Below are positions 25,015 through 33,790 of a stretch of DNA of 64,000 nt, piece after piece. The DNA is from an uncultured Clostridia bacterium (GTDB lineage: Bacteria; Bacillota; Clostridia; Oscillospirales; Ruminococcaceae). The stretch's first letter is position 1. Each line of letters opens with the position of its first letter. The stretch covers positions 1 to 64,000 of the forward strand of contig CANRLH010000002.1 in the NCBI GenBank assembly GCA_947631455.1. The letters are read 5' to 3'. The notes beneath the pieces are model-generated. The model saw only the letters and a program-made list of their open reading frames with translations. It was not told where the DNA came from and made no database searches. A program made the position numbers and the translations under genes.

Positions 25015-25741
25015 AGTCGTAACCTCCCTTTACGTTAGCCTCAAAGTCAACGATTTCAGCAAATACCGGTATGCCGTACATTGTGAGAAGATCGTCAGAG
25101 GGCTTGACCTTTGTGTCGACCATTTCAATAATTATTGCGATCACACATCCGAGTACCAAACCGATTATAAAGCCTATCGCTGTGTTTCTCGGAACATTCG
25201 GAGAAGATGGTTTGTCCGGTACGCTTGCGGCTACGACCTCTTTTACAACACCCGCATCGACAACAGATGAGTATACACTGTGTGCATTAAGGTCTATACT
25301 CTGAGCTACAACTGCCGAGAGATCCGGATCCTTAGTCTCAACGCTTACGGTCAGTATAGCTGTGTTTTCAGGTGCGGTAACTGTTATCCAGTCGGAAATG
25401 TCATCACTTGTGTAACTTGTTATTCCATGGTCGTTTTCAAGATCCTCAAGGATATAGTTTATCATCTTTTCACTGGTGAAAAGGATCTGACACGTTCCTG
25501 CAAGCTTTTCAGCCGCCTGGATATCTTGATAACCGATCTCCTGCTGCTGAATGGTACTGGACCCCTCGTTAGACTGAACGTACAGCATTATTGAAGACGT
25601 ATATTTTTTCGGAACTATCATTGTAAAAATAATCAGCGCACCTAAAGTAAAAATAACCGTCAAGGCAATTATAAACTTGATGTGCTTGATAATCATAAAA
25701 TATAAGCTTTTTAAGTCTATTGTCTTTTCAGTGTTATCCAT
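24995..25741 (-). CDS. cpsC: CpsC/YveK-type chain-length regulator (Wzz domain)
   Basis: A 248-residue membrane adaptor with an N-terminal transmembrane helix (FIIALTVIFTLGALIIFTMI), an extracellular Wzz-type domain, the Pro-rich motif PDKPSSPNVPRN and a second helix (TAIGFIIGLVLGCVIAIIIE). The short cytoplasmic tail activates the CpsD kinase in this family. The ATG at 25741 is favoured because AAAGGAG is only 2 bases from the ATG at 25747. Confidence 0.9.
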   Translation of the reverse strand: MDNTEKTIDLKSLYFMIIKHIKFIIALTVIFTLGALIIFTMIVPKKYTSSIMLYVQSNEGSSTIQQQEIGYQDIQAAEKLAGTCQILFTSEKMINYILEDLENDHGITSYTSDDISDWITVTAPENTAILTVSVETKDPDLSAVVAQSIDLNAHSVYSSVVDAGVVKEVVAASVPDKPSSPNVPRNTAIGFIIGLVLGCVIAIIIEMVDTKVKPSDDLLTMYGIPVFAEIVDFEANVKGGYDYEYRNS

Positions 25742-25914
25742 TAACATTTCTCCTTTAAAATTGTTACACTTTTTAAATAAATGCGTAGAGCATTGTCATT
25801 CGGTGTTATTTAAGTGTGTACTCTGATACGACACAAAAAAACAAGGAAATCCAATATCCATAAAAACAGTAAACACCCGCTTTTAGTTATATTTTTTATT
25901 TTTACTACCGATTT

Positions 25915-25943
25915 ATGATAACATATTTATTATTTTATGTCAA
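25915..25943 (-). promoter_or_regulatory. Sigma-A promoter of the cpsC-cpsD-cpsB operon
   Basis: On the minus strand: TTGACA (complement of 25938-25943), a 17-base spacer and TATCAT (complement of 25915-25920). The leader is ~170 bases. Confidence 0.8.
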
Positions 25944-26050
25944 CATAAACAAAGATAAAATTTTTATATATGTCAAATATGCAAATTTTATTGTATAAAT
26001 GGTAGCGTTTATTGTTTGAATTTTCACCTTGAGATAAAATTCCTTTTATG

Positions 26051-26079
26051 TTGACTTAAAATAAAAAATGTTGTATCAT
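26051..26079 (+). promoter_or_regulatory. Sigma-A promoter of LCP paralogue 2
   Basis: TTGACT (26051-26056), a 17-base spacer and TATCAT (26074-26079). The spacer and flanks closely resemble the divergent cps promoter. Confidence 0.8.
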
Positions 26080-26117
26080 ATTAACAGAAAGTATGTATAT
26101 CAAAGGAGAATAATGTT

Positions 26118-27749
26118 ATGGATAAATCGATTGACGATATTATAAATGAGGCGATGGAAAAGAAACGCAAAATGAGCGGTGAACAGATTCCTGAAAATAA
26201 GGACGACGTCAGAAAAACGACTCTTGATAACACCGCAGACTACCTTATTTCTGATATTTCTAAAGCAGAAAGCGATAATTATTCAGACGGCGTTTCTGAG
26301 TCCGAGGGTTCTTTATCGGACAAGCAGGGGGTTAAGGCTTCTGATGTACATGAGTCTAAGGATTCCATTACCATTTCTCAGGACGTTTTTGACAGCATCA
26401 TAAGTTCAAGAGACAAACCGAACACCGAGAACACCGAAACAAAAAGCAAAAAAAGCGCGGCTCCGGACTTTTTAGCTGACAACTACAACGAGGACGACGA
26501 GGATCTGGCTTCGCTTGGAATAGCAGGTAAGGAGGGCAGAAAAGTTACAGATTATCAGAGCAGAGAGTTTAAAAAGGATTCGCCCAAAAATTTTGATCAG
26601 GCCTATTATGATAAGTACGATAAGCTCAAAAAGCTTGATGCGCCGCCGGAAAGACCTCAGAGCACAAGCAAAAACCGCCTTAAGAAAAACGGTAAGAAAA
26701 AATGGTCGGCTAAGAAAAAAGTCATCACTATTGTTATAATAGCGTTGCTTATTATACTGCTTCTCGCGGGCGCTGCGGTGGCTTTGATATATAACTATAT
26801 ATCAAAAATAAATATTGTTAAAAGTCCTGACACCTCTATAGCTTCTTCAATAGTCGACGACGACAAGACAGACGAACCGGATTCTCCCAAAAAGGATATT
26901 GATGAGCTTAATGAGAAGGTTAAGAACAACATGGAGAAAAAAAGCGAGCCGCTTATGTATGACGAAAACGTGATGAATGTTTTGGTCATAGGTACTGATT
27001 CAAGAGGTTCTGAACGCGGAAGAAGCGACAGCATGATACTGGTATCTCTCAATAAAAATACTAACAGGATCATTATGACATCTTTCTTGAGAGATATTTA
27101 TCTGCATATCCCGCAGGTCGATGAATATACAAGGCTTAACCACGCCTACGCTTATGGCGGCGCTGAGCTTTTGATGGATACAATTGAAGAGAATTTCAGG
27201 ATAAAAATCGACAAGTATGTTATGGTGAACTTTTCTTCATTCGTTGACGTTGTGGATTCGGTTGGAGGAGTAGATATAAATGTTACCGAAGACGAGGTAC
27301 AGTATGTTAATTCGTATTTGTCTGAGATAAATATGTTAAGGGGCGATCCGACCGGCTCGGATAAAATCAGCTCCGCAGGACTTTATACACTTAACGGCAA
27401 GCAGGCCCTGGCATATTCAAGAATCAGATACGTTGGTACGGATTTCGGCAGAACAGAAAGACAGAGAACCGTTATGAACAAAGTTTTAAACAAGGCAAAG
27501 GCCATGAGTCTTTTTGAGATAAACGATTTGTTGAATGTTTTGCTTCCTAAACTGACTACTAACCTTACTGAGAATGAAATATTCTCACTTGTGCTGGACG
27601 TGTTTGAGTACCTTGATTTTGATACGATCTCACAGGCAATACCTCAAAACAGCGACTTCAGTTATCTTACCATAAGAGGAATGAGCGTTTTGGGAATAGA
27701 CTTTGATTCAAGCATTGATTACCTGAAAAAGACAATATACAATAAATAA
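26118..27749 (+). CDS. LytR-CpsA-Psr (LCP) family protein, paralogue 2
   Basis: A 543-residue protein laid out like paralogue 1: an N-terminal helix motif (SIDDIINEAMEKK), a ~190-residue charged cytoplasmic region ending in NGKKKWSAKKK, a transmembrane helix (VITIVIIALLIILLLAGAAV) and an LCP domain with DSMILVSLNKNTNRIIMTSF, LRDIYLHIP, RLNHAYAYGGAEL and ALAYSRIRYVGTDFGRTERQ. Its promoter is a near copy of the divergent cps promoter, so it probably attaches the polymer controlled by that module to the cell wall. Confidence 0.92.
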   Translation: MDKSIDDIINEAMEKKRKMSGEQIPENKDDVRKTTLDNTADYLISDISKAESDNYSDGVSESEGSLSDKQGVKASDVHESKDSITISQDVFDSIISSRDKPNTENTETKSKKSAAPDFLADNYNEDDEDLASLGIAGKEGRKVTDYQSREFKKDSPKNFDQAYYDKYDKLKKLDAPPERPQSTSKNRLKKNGKKKWSAKKKVITIVIIALLIILLLAGAAVALIYNYISKINIVKSPDTSIASSIVDDDKTDEPDSPKKDIDELNEKVKNNMEKKSEPLMYDENVMNVLVIGTDSRGSERGRSDSMILVSLNKNTNRIIMTSFLRDIYLHIPQVDEYTRLNHAYAYGGAELLMDTIEENFRIKIDKYVMVNFSSFVDVVDSVGGVDINVTEDEVQYVNSYLSEINMLRGDPTGSDKISSAGLYTLNGKQALAYSRIRYVGTDFGRTERQRTVMNKVLNKAKAMSLFEINDLLNVLLPKLTTNLTENEIFSLVLDVFEYLDFDTISQAIPQNSDFSYLTIRGMSVLGIDFDSSIDYLKKTIYNK

Positions 27750-27754
27750 ATCAA

Positions 27755-27783
27755 AAAGAGCAGCCTTTAAATGACTGCTCTTT
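27755..27783. terminator. Bidirectional terminator between LCP paralogue 2 and carD
   Basis: AAAGAGCAG (27755-27763) and CTGCTCTTT (27775-27783) form a perfect stem between convergent genes. T-rich sequence follows on the plus strand and TTTTTGATTT on the minus strand. Confidence 0.88.
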
Positions 27784-27790
27784 GTTGTTT

Positions 27791-28294
27791 TTAATTGTCT
27801 GATGAATAGCTTTTGATGTAGTTTAATACATTTGCAGGCTCAATGTCAAGTGACACGGCTATTTCTTCAAACGCCACTTTCTCAGCTTCTTTTAAAAACC
27901 GCTCGTCAAAACTTGACAGGCTCTTACCCTTTGAGTGGAGGTCTTCTCTGCGGTCGGCTATACTTTTTGCAAGAGACAAAATCTTTTTACTGTCGCCTGA
28001 GTGCAGAATCTCAGAAAAAATTTTTCTGCGTTCGCCGGTGTCGTCAATCCAGCCGCATGTCTCTGACGATACCTCTTTTATCATTTCAACTATTTCAGCT
28101 CTTGGCAAAAGTCCTCGCATTTTTGTGACGGTAACAGGTGCGTCGCAGGGGGCAAATATAGTAGAATTTCTGTCAAATACCGGTCTTAAAAGATAGTAAT
28201 CCAGCTCTTTTTCGCCGAACTTCTTCTTTACTATTTCACATACCGTACATACGCCTTGTGTTCCGTACAGTACGATGTCATTTTTACAGTACAT
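27791..28294 (-). CDS. CarD/CdnL family transcription regulator
   Basis: A 167-residue RNA-polymerase-binding protein. The N-terminal CarD/RID Tudor-like domain (NDIVLYGTQGVCTVCEIVKK, DYYLLRPVF, FAPCD) binds the RNA polymerase beta lobe. The C-terminal helical domain (~70-165) contacts promoter DNA in this family. It probably stabilises open complexes at rRNA or growth-related promoters. TAGGTGA supports the ATG at 28294 over the GTG at 28303. Confidence 0.88.
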   Translation of the reverse strand: MYCKNDIVLYGTQGVCTVCEIVKKKFGEKELDYYLLRPVFDRNSTIFAPCDAPVTVTKMRGLLPRAEIVEMIKEVSSETCGWIDDTGERRKIFSEILHSGDSKKILSLAKSIADRREDLHSKGKSLSSFDERFLKEAEKVAFEEIAVSLDIEPANVLNYIKSYSSDN

Positions 28295-28658
28295 TTTAAT
28301 CACCTAAAGTCCTTTCAATTTAATTATAACACAAATAAGCACCTGATTTCAAAGGACATTTTGAACAAAAAATGCTTTTAGGTTTAACTATATTTTATAT
28401 GGCTTTTACCGAATAGAAAAGACAATTTTGTACACAAAAATTTATGCGTAGTTACTTATTTATTAAATGCAGCATTTAGTGCAAGGCGGCAATATTTCAG
28501 TTATAAAAGAGATACTGTAAAGGCACTGAGCAGGTATTATTCTTTGGCGTTATTATTTGAGATCTTATGAGTTAGCAATAGAGTTTATCGGTATCCTTTG
28601 AACCTTTTTTTACTTTTATTCATACTATGAAATAGTAAAAGTGAAAGGAGGATTTTTT
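28295..28658. other. Intergenic region before the Cys-rich DUF11-like gene
   Basis: These 364 AT-rich bases have no credible gene. A small nested hairpin (ACTTTTA/TAAAAGT around ACTAT/ATAGT, 28611-28642) lies just before the ribosome-binding site of the next gene. No clear sigma-A promoter is seen, so a sporulation sigma factor may drive that gene. Confidence 0.4.
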
Positions 28659-29372
28659 GTGGAAGAAGGATTGGTCATTGTTCAAACCGTAACCCCTAAT
28701 GTGGTCTATACTGCAAACGAAACGGTTACCGTGGACATAGAGGTAACAAATACTACAAACAATGTGCTTAATAACGTGACAGTGACAAGCAGTTACGCAA
28801 ATCTCGGAACACTTCAGGGACAGGTTCTGGTAAACGGAACTCCATCTGAGACGGATATTGCAGACGGTATTGAGATAGCTACGTTAGGTCCCGGCGAAAC
28901 CGCAACGATAAGCTATGAGGTTTTGGTAACAAATATTACGCAGAGACCGGTCTCAATAACAACTACTGCATCTGACGCAGCAGCAACCACTTCAGCTGCT
29001 GAAACCGACGTTGTTTATGTGTCTCCGTATACGAGATACACAAGCGTTTCGGCTTCTATCTGCACGGAAGATATCGGCTGCGTTGAAGAGGTGTTTGTAG
29101 AAAGAGAACCAGTAAGATACGTAAATACTTGTGACACTACAGTGATAACCGCAGGCTTTTATATCGGTATAAAATATGAAAACTGCAAGGGCAAAAATAA
29201 GACTGCAAGACGGCATGAGATGGCAACATTTACCGTTCCGACCAATATGTTTAACCCGGATACTCTTGAGGTGAACGTAAACCGTATATGTACAGCATGC
29301 CGTGATTTCGCTCAGTGCATAACCGTTTATTTAAGCGCTGATTTTCCGCCGTCTGATGCGGCTCCGATGTAA
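28659..29372 (+). CDS. DUF11-like repeat protein with Cys-rich C-terminus
   Basis: A 237-residue protein. It begins at GTG 28659, seven bases after AAAGGAGG, rather than at the GTG at 28641 that lies in the ribosome-binding region. Residues ~5-120 form a DUF11-type immunoglobulin-like beta domain (VTVDIEVTNTTNNVLNNVTV, LGPGETATISYEV). The C-terminal ~110 residues hold six or more Cys (CTEDIGC, CDTT, NRICTACRDFAQC) and may be cross-linked. It has no signal peptide, so a spore coat or exosporium role is possible; this is inference. Confidence 0.65.
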   Translation: MEEGLVIVQTVTPNVVYTANETVTVDIEVTNTTNNVLNNVTVTSSYANLGTLQGQVLVNGTPSETDIADGIEIATLGPGETATISYEVLVTNITQRPVSITTTASDAAATTSAAETDVVYVSPYTRYTSVSASICTEDIGCVEEVFVEREPVRYVNTCDTTVITAGFYIGIKYENCKGKNKTARRHEMATFTVPTNMFNPDTLEVNVNRICTACRDFAQCITVYLSADFPPSDAAPM

Positions 29373-29512
29373 AAATTCACAGGAATTTTACCTTATTGGC
29401 ACAAATTCTTAAAGAGCGTCTGCTAAAATAGGTTTTAAACCGGCTCCCCTGTTTAGAGCTTATTGAGTAATTGCTTACATTTCGGGACGCTGTGCTTTCA
29501 GAGGTGTTGTTT

Positions 29513-30154
29513 ATGATAAAAGGTCTTATTTTTGATATGGACGGGCTTATACTTGATACAGAAAAGCTTTATAATAAGTTTACTAAAAAAGCGTGTGCTG
29601 ATTTCGGATTTAACTTGAGCGATACAGCGGCGCTTTCTCTGAGAAGCCTTTCAGGGGAAAACGCGAAAAAAAGATTTTTTGAGCTTTTTGGAGAAGAGTT
29701 TGATTATTTTAAAGTAAGACAGCACAGAATAAAACTTATGTACGACTATATAGAAAGGTATGGGGTAGAACCTAAACCGGGCGCAAGAGAATTTCTGTGT
29801 GCGGCAAGGAATAAAGGATATAGGCTTTCCATCGCTACGACATCTCCGTATGAGCGAACGGAAAGATTACTTAAGTCGGTGGGATTTTTTGAGCTGTTTG
29901 ATACTTTTGCGTGCGGCGATATGGTGGCTTTAAGCAAGCCCGCGCCGGATATTTATCTTCTTGCCGCAAAAAAGCTTTCGCTGGACACAGCGGAGTGTAT
30001 GGGCTTTGAGGATTCACCAAACGGGATCGAGGCTATGTTAAGGGCGGGCGTAAGACCTGTTATGATACCGGATCTAAGTGAGCCGGACGATGAGCTTAAA
30101 GACAAGCTGTTTGCTTTAAGGACAAGCTTATTAGACGCTTTTGACCTTTTGTGA
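29513..30154 (+). CDS. HAD-family phosphatase (beta-phosphoglucomutase-like)
   Basis: A 213-residue HAD subfamily IA hydrolase: motif I FDMDGLILDTEKL with nucleophile Asp, motif II IATTSPYE, motif III SKPAPDIYLLAAKK and motif IV GFEDSPNGIEAM. A four-helix cap lies between I and II. The substrate is probably a sugar phosphate. The start at 29513 follows GAGGTG. It lies 65 bases ahead of LCP paralogue 3 and may be co-transcribed with it. Confidence 0.85.
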   Translation: MIKGLIFDMDGLILDTEKLYNKFTKKACADFGFNLSDTAALSLRSLSGENAKKRFFELFGEEFDYFKVRQHRIKLMYDYIERYGVEPKPGAREFLCAARNKGYRLSIATTSPYERTERLLKSVGFFELFDTFACGDMVALSKPAPDIYLLAAKKLSLDTAECMGFEDSPNGIEAMLRAGVRPVMIPDLSEPDDELKDKLFALRTSLLDAFDLL

Positions 30155-30218
30155 TTTGACAACGTCACAAAAAAATAATATACTTTATGTAAGACAAAAA
30201 GAGAAAGGAGCGGCAAAT

Positions 30219-31892
30219 ATGCCCGACGAGACACTTGATAAGCTTTTGCAGGACAGCTTTTTGAGAAAACAGAAAAAAGAAAAAAGCTTTGCCGACCTGT
30301 ATGATCTGGGATATGAAAAAAATGATAAAAGCATAAACCGAAACGACGATATTTTTGATGCTGAAAAGGTCCTTGGTAAAACCGACCACAGAGACTTCGA
30401 CGACTTTTTGAAAGATTTTGACGACGACGAATGGGACAAGCTTAAAAGCGTTCGTTCAACCGGTGCTACTGATGAAGAGATCCAGTCCGCCAGCAATGCC
30501 GAGCTTTTCGGTGAGATGCCTATTGATGTGTCTGCGGCACAGCTTGTCAATCAGAAATACGAGGAAGAAAGGAACAAGCGCTTAAAGAGAAGAGAGCTTA
30601 CTGCCGTTGTGAGTGAAAGGCCTGAAGCTCAACAGGTACAAGACAGCTTGTATGCGCTTGATCGTCCTAAGGGTCATCCCGCTAACAGTCAGCATTCGGG
30701 GTATGTTCCGTATAACGCTAAGCAGCCGGAGCAAAGAAAGAATGCCGTCTCGTCAGGAAATGGTAAAAAAGCGAAATCAAAGCCGGATGATATGAGACAA
30801 AAAAAACAGAGCACACCTCGTAATTATAATTCTCAAAATAACAGTAAACAAAACAGCGTTGAAAATAAGAAAAACAGAAATAAAGGATCGGGTGAAGGGC
30901 AAATAAACGGAGAAAAATCAAAGAAAAAAAGTAAAATCAAAAAGGTCGTTATTATCATACTGCTGATATTACTGATAATCTTCGGGCTTTTAAGCGCCCT
31001 CATTTTCAGATATGCTGGTATGCTTAATATTGTCGAAAGCTCCGAGCAGGGCGAAACGGCAGCCGATGTCGTTGACGCATCGGGAGTTAAAAACATTCTG
31101 CTTATCGGTTCAGATACCAGAAACGAGGAGACAGGAAGGTCTGATACAATGATACTTATCAGCATTAACAGCAAAACCGACAAAATTGTGCAGACCTCAT
31201 TCATGAGAGATATTTTAGTTTCGATTCCGGGATACGGTTATGCAAAGCTCAATGCCGCTTACGCTTACGGCGGTGCAAAGCTGGTCATGGAGACCATAGA
31301 GCAGAACTTTAAAATAAAGGTTGAAAAGTATATGCACATCGATTTTCTTTCGTTTGTCGGAATAATCGACGCCGTGGGCGGTCTTGAATTGACTGTAAAT
31401 GATGACGAGGCTCTGGCTATGAACGATCCTATGAACGAGGTGAACGACATACTCGGGCGTGCGCATGACACAGGAAATTTGTCTTCCGGCGGAACATATC
31501 ATATGGACGGTGTTCAGTCTCTTGCATACGCAAGGATCAGATATGCCGGCGACGGGGATTTCGACCGCACTGAGAGACAAAGAGAAGTGGTAGAGAAAAT
31601 AATCGAAAAGTTTAAAGACCTAAGCATTTTTGAAATGAACAAGGCACTTGAAACGATACTTCCGGAGATCACTACCAATATGTCAAAAACCGAGATATAC
31701 TTTCTTTGCTTAAGACTTCCGTTTATCATGGGATATGATATGACCCAGTTCAGGGTTCCTTACGGCGAGCAGGGCACTGGTTTTTGGAACTACGGAGATT
31801 ATAACGGTGAGTCGATACTGGATATTGATTTTGATAAAAACAACGCTTTGCTCAAAAGTGTTGTAGTTGACGGAGAGAATCTAAATCAGTAG
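30219..31892 (+). CDS. LytR-CpsA-Psr (LCP) family protein, paralogue 3
   Basis: A 557-residue protein. An N-terminal helix motif (DETLDKLLQDSFLRK), a very long Lys/Gln/Asn-rich cytoplasmic region (to ~residue 235, ending in KKKSKIKKV), a transmembrane helix (VIIILLILLIIFGLLSALIF) and an LCP domain (DTMILISINSKTDKIVQTSF, MRDILVSIPGYGYAKLNAAY, LAYARIRYAGDGDFDRTERQ) are visible. The start at 30219 follows GAAAGGAG. The long basic N-terminus could bind an intracellular partner. Confidence 0.92.
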   Translation: MPDETLDKLLQDSFLRKQKKEKSFADLYDLGYEKNDKSINRNDDIFDAEKVLGKTDHRDFDDFLKDFDDDEWDKLKSVRSTGATDEEIQSASNAELFGEMPIDVSAAQLVNQKYEEERNKRLKRRELTAVVSERPEAQQVQDSLYALDRPKGHPANSQHSGYVPYNAKQPEQRKNAVSSGNGKKAKSKPDDMRQKKQSTPRNYNSQNNSKQNSVENKKNRNKGSGEGQINGEKSKKKSKIKKVVIIILLILLIIFGLLSALIFRYAGMLNIVESSEQGETAADVVDASGVKNILLIGSDTRNEETGRSDTMILISINSKTDKIVQTSFMRDILVSIPGYGYAKLNAAYAYGGAKLVMETIEQNFKIKVEKYMHIDFLSFVGIIDAVGGLELTVNDDEALAMNDPMNEVNDILGRAHDTGNLSSGGTYHMDGVQSLAYARIRYAGDGDFDRTERQREVVEKIIEKFKDLSIFEMNKALETILPEITTNMSKTEIYFLCLRLPFIMGYDMTQFRVPYGEQGTGFWNYGDYNGESILDIDFDKNNALLKSVVVDGENLNQ

Positions 31893-31970
31893 CATTTAAG
31901 CGGCAAATATTTCATATATTAAATTTTGCAAAAATATGTCGCATATTAAATTTTTGGGCATAATATATAA

Positions 31971-32056
31971 AAGCGGTGGTGAAAAAGACGCGGCAAAAGC
32001 GGTGAGTTTTTCGCCGCAGGGGAGCTTTTGCGGAAACGTCTTTTTTAAAACCGCTT
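31971..32056. repeat. Long imperfect hairpin after LCP paralogue 3
   Basis: An 86-base stem: AAGCGGT/ACCGCTT (31971-31977/32050-32056), GAAAAAGACG/CGTCTTTTTT (31981-31990/32037-32046) and CGGCAAAAGC/GCTTTTGCGG (31991-32000/32024-32033). It may act as a terminator or be a MITE-like repeat. It lies just before the cassette at 32.1 kb. Confidence 0.6.
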
Positions 32057-32066
32057 GATATAAATT

Positions 32067-32097
32067 AAAGCCGTATTCAATTTTTGAGTACGGCTTT
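32067..32097. terminator. Terminator before the insertion cassette
   Basis: AAAGCCGTA (32067-32075) pairs with TACGGCTTT (32089-32097). The AAA/TTT ends give U-runs on both strands. Confidence 0.75.
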
Positions 32098-32119
32098 TCG
32101 CTTTTACACATTGTGTTTT
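32096..32119. repeat. 24-bp direct repeat, left copy, flanking the insertion cassette
   Basis: The 24 bases starting TTTCGCTTTTACACATTG recur exactly at 34076-34099 on the other side of the cassette. The original locus probably read straight from this repeat into the glmS promoter. Confidence 0.85.
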
Positions 32120-32149
32120 TGTAGGTTTGACAATGATGTGTTACAAAAT

Positions 32150-32458
32150 TTAAAAAATAATTTCTCCGGTTTTTAAGAAATGATTTAAGAATTCCCGAGG
32201 AGTTTTCCAACCGAGAGGACGCATAGGGAAATTGTTATAATTCCTTCTGTGTACAGCTAATTGCTTTTTAAAATCATCAAATGAATAAAATTTATGAGTG
32301 GCATAAAAGTATTCGTTGTCTTTTCTGTGAGAGCGTTCCACCTTACCGTTATGCCTTGGGGTATATGGTCTGATAAGCTTGTTAGGAATACCTGATTCTT
32401 TGAGTTTAGCCTCAAAAAGCGTCATATCGTTTTTTCCACCGATAAACATATTGTCGGT
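32150..32458 (-). pseudogene. Truncated IS481-family transposase (C-terminal third)
   Basis: The frame starts without an initiation signal at TDNMFIGGKNDMTLFEAKL, where TDN corresponds to the second catalytic Asp motif. It continues with the family's C-terminal pattern (IRPYTPRHNGKVERSHRKDN, YNNFPMRPLGWKTP, containing the catalytic Glu). The N-terminal HTH and first Asp are missing. The break coincides with the stop codon of the CPBP gene, so the truncation marks a recombination junction. Not functional alone. Confidence 0.85.
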
Positions 32459-33202
32459 TTATATTGTATTCACGTCTTGCTTTTGGGAGAGTGTTTTTGT
32501 AAGGATAAGAGCATAGGCAACGGTAATCACAACCAGTATCAACTGGAAAATGATACGCTTTTCTACGGTCAATCCTGTTTCATTTGCAAAAACACTTGTA
32601 ATGTTAATTATAGAATGAGTAATAATGCAGGGGAGTAAACTACCACCACGATAATAAAGAATGACAAACAGAAAAGCAATCGCAATCGCTACTATAATTT
32701 GAAATAAGTTTTCAGTCAACTCCATACCGCTTCCATTTACCAAGTTTAGCAAATGTCCTAAACCAAAGGTAACGCTTGAAATGACAATCGCTGTTTTTAC
32801 ATGGTCCTTTGCAATCGCTCTAAAAAGAAATCCTCGAAAAATTACTTCTTCTACAAATCCAACGCAAAGCATACACACTATGTAGCAGACAGTACCAGCC
32901 AAGTTTAAATTAAATGCAATTCCGTTCCAAAAGTTTCTTGTAGCTAATATGACCAAGGGAATGTAGAAAAGAAAGTGACTGGCAGATACAGGAGATTTGC
33001 AAAGTCCATATTGTTTTAGTAATTTATTTTTCCAAATAAAAACGAAAAGAAGAATTGCCTGTAATACACAAAAAATAGCACTCGCAATATATGGAATTCC
33101 AATTTTTTCGTTCAATGGATTTGCCAAGGATTGCAAAACGCAGTAAATCACTATCCAAGCAATCGCAAATATCAGTTCGTTTTTCTCATATAGCTTTTTC
33201 AC
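32459..33202 (-). CDS. CPBP-family intramembrane glutamic protease (Abi domain)
   Basis: A 247-residue membrane protein with about seven hydrophobic spans and the three CPBP catalytic motifs: EEVIFRGFLF, SVTFGLGHLLNL and IITHSIINIT. Bacterial members are linked to bacteriocin immunity or protein processing. It overlaps the end of the TetR-type gene by 4 bases and is presumably controlled by it. It is cargo of the insertion cassette. Confidence 0.87.
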   Translation of the reverse strand: MKKLYEKNELIFAIAWIVIYCVLQSLANPLNEKIGIPYIASAIFCVLQAILLFVFIWKNKLLKQYGLCKSPVSASHFLFYIPLVILATRNFWNGIAFNLNLAGTVCYIVCMLCVGFVEEVIFRGFLFRAIAKDHVKTAIVISSVTFGLGHLLNLVNGSGMELTENLFQIIVAIAIAFLFVILYYRGGSLLPCIITHSIINITSVFANETGLTVEKRIIFQLILVVITVAYALILTKTLSQKQDVNTI

Positions 33203-33789
33203 TTCATTTCCTCCTGTGTGACTAATATCGCACCTCTGTATGCTCGTACCAAATGCTCTTTTATGACTTCTTCATCATACTCCAATGAATTGTTTGCAAT
33301 AATGCTGGCATACCCATGCGCAAACATACAAATTATTAAAAAAGCTTCTTTCATCTGCTTTGTGCCAATACCTGTTGCTCCCTGCATTGCAGAAAGGATA
33401 GGCGTTAATTCCTCAGAGTCTATCATCTCAAGGAGACTGTTTTCATCTGCATATCCCGATTGAAAAAGAAAGCGAAATAAATTTGGCTCTTTAATCGCAA
33501 AGCGGATATAATTCAATCCAATTTCAAGCGTAATTTCTTCTTGCGACTTTCCGATATTCATTAAATAGTTTGTGTGGTACTGATCCGCTTTTGCATAAGT
33601 AGCCTTTTTCAATTCCTCAATCGTCGAAAAATGATACATAACAGGCTGTGTAGAGCAATTTAGTTTCTTTGAAACCGTTCTTGCATTGATATTTTCCGCC
33701 CCTATTTCACGGGCAATCGCAAAGGCGGCATCAATAACCATATCTTTTGTAATCTTTGCTCTCGGCGGCAACTTGTTCTTCCTCCTCAT
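33199..33789 (-). CDS. TetR/AcrR-family transcription regulator
   Basis: Residues ~10-60 form a TetR-type HTH (KDMVIDAAFAIAREIGAENI, RTVSKKLNCSTQPVMYHFST); the rest is a helical ligand-binding domain with a WHG-like stretch (AFLIICMFAHGYASIIAN). The start is uncertain. ATG 33789 has AGGAGG overlapping its second and third codons, so the TTG at 33771, nine bases after AGGAGG, may be the true start. A palindrome overlaps its promoter, which suggests autorepression together with the CPBP gene. Confidence 0.85.
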   Translation of the reverse strand: MRRKNKLPPRAKITKDMVIDAAFAIAREIGAENINARTVSKKLNCSTQPVMYHFSTIEELKKATYAKADQYHTNYLMNIGKSQEEITLEIGLNYIRFAIKEPNLFRFLFQSGYADENSLLEMIDSEELTPILSAMQGATGIGTKQMKEAFLIICMFAHGYASIIANNSLEYDEEVIKEHLVRAYRGAILVTQEEMK

Positions 33790-33790
33790 A

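Larger units (their letters stand above)
25742..26117. other. Divergent regulatory region between the cps operon and LCP paralogue 2
   Basis: This AT-rich 376-base region holds two divergent promoters of near-identical sequence, described separately. No open frame or strong hairpin is seen. Repeated TGTCAA/TTGACA elements also occur at about 25970. Confidence 0.6.

Noticed and set aside
30185-31204. Several long antisense frames opposite LCP paralogue 3
   Set aside because: Ser/Phe-rich mirror translations of a Lys/Glu/Asp-rich coding strand without ribosome-binding sites.
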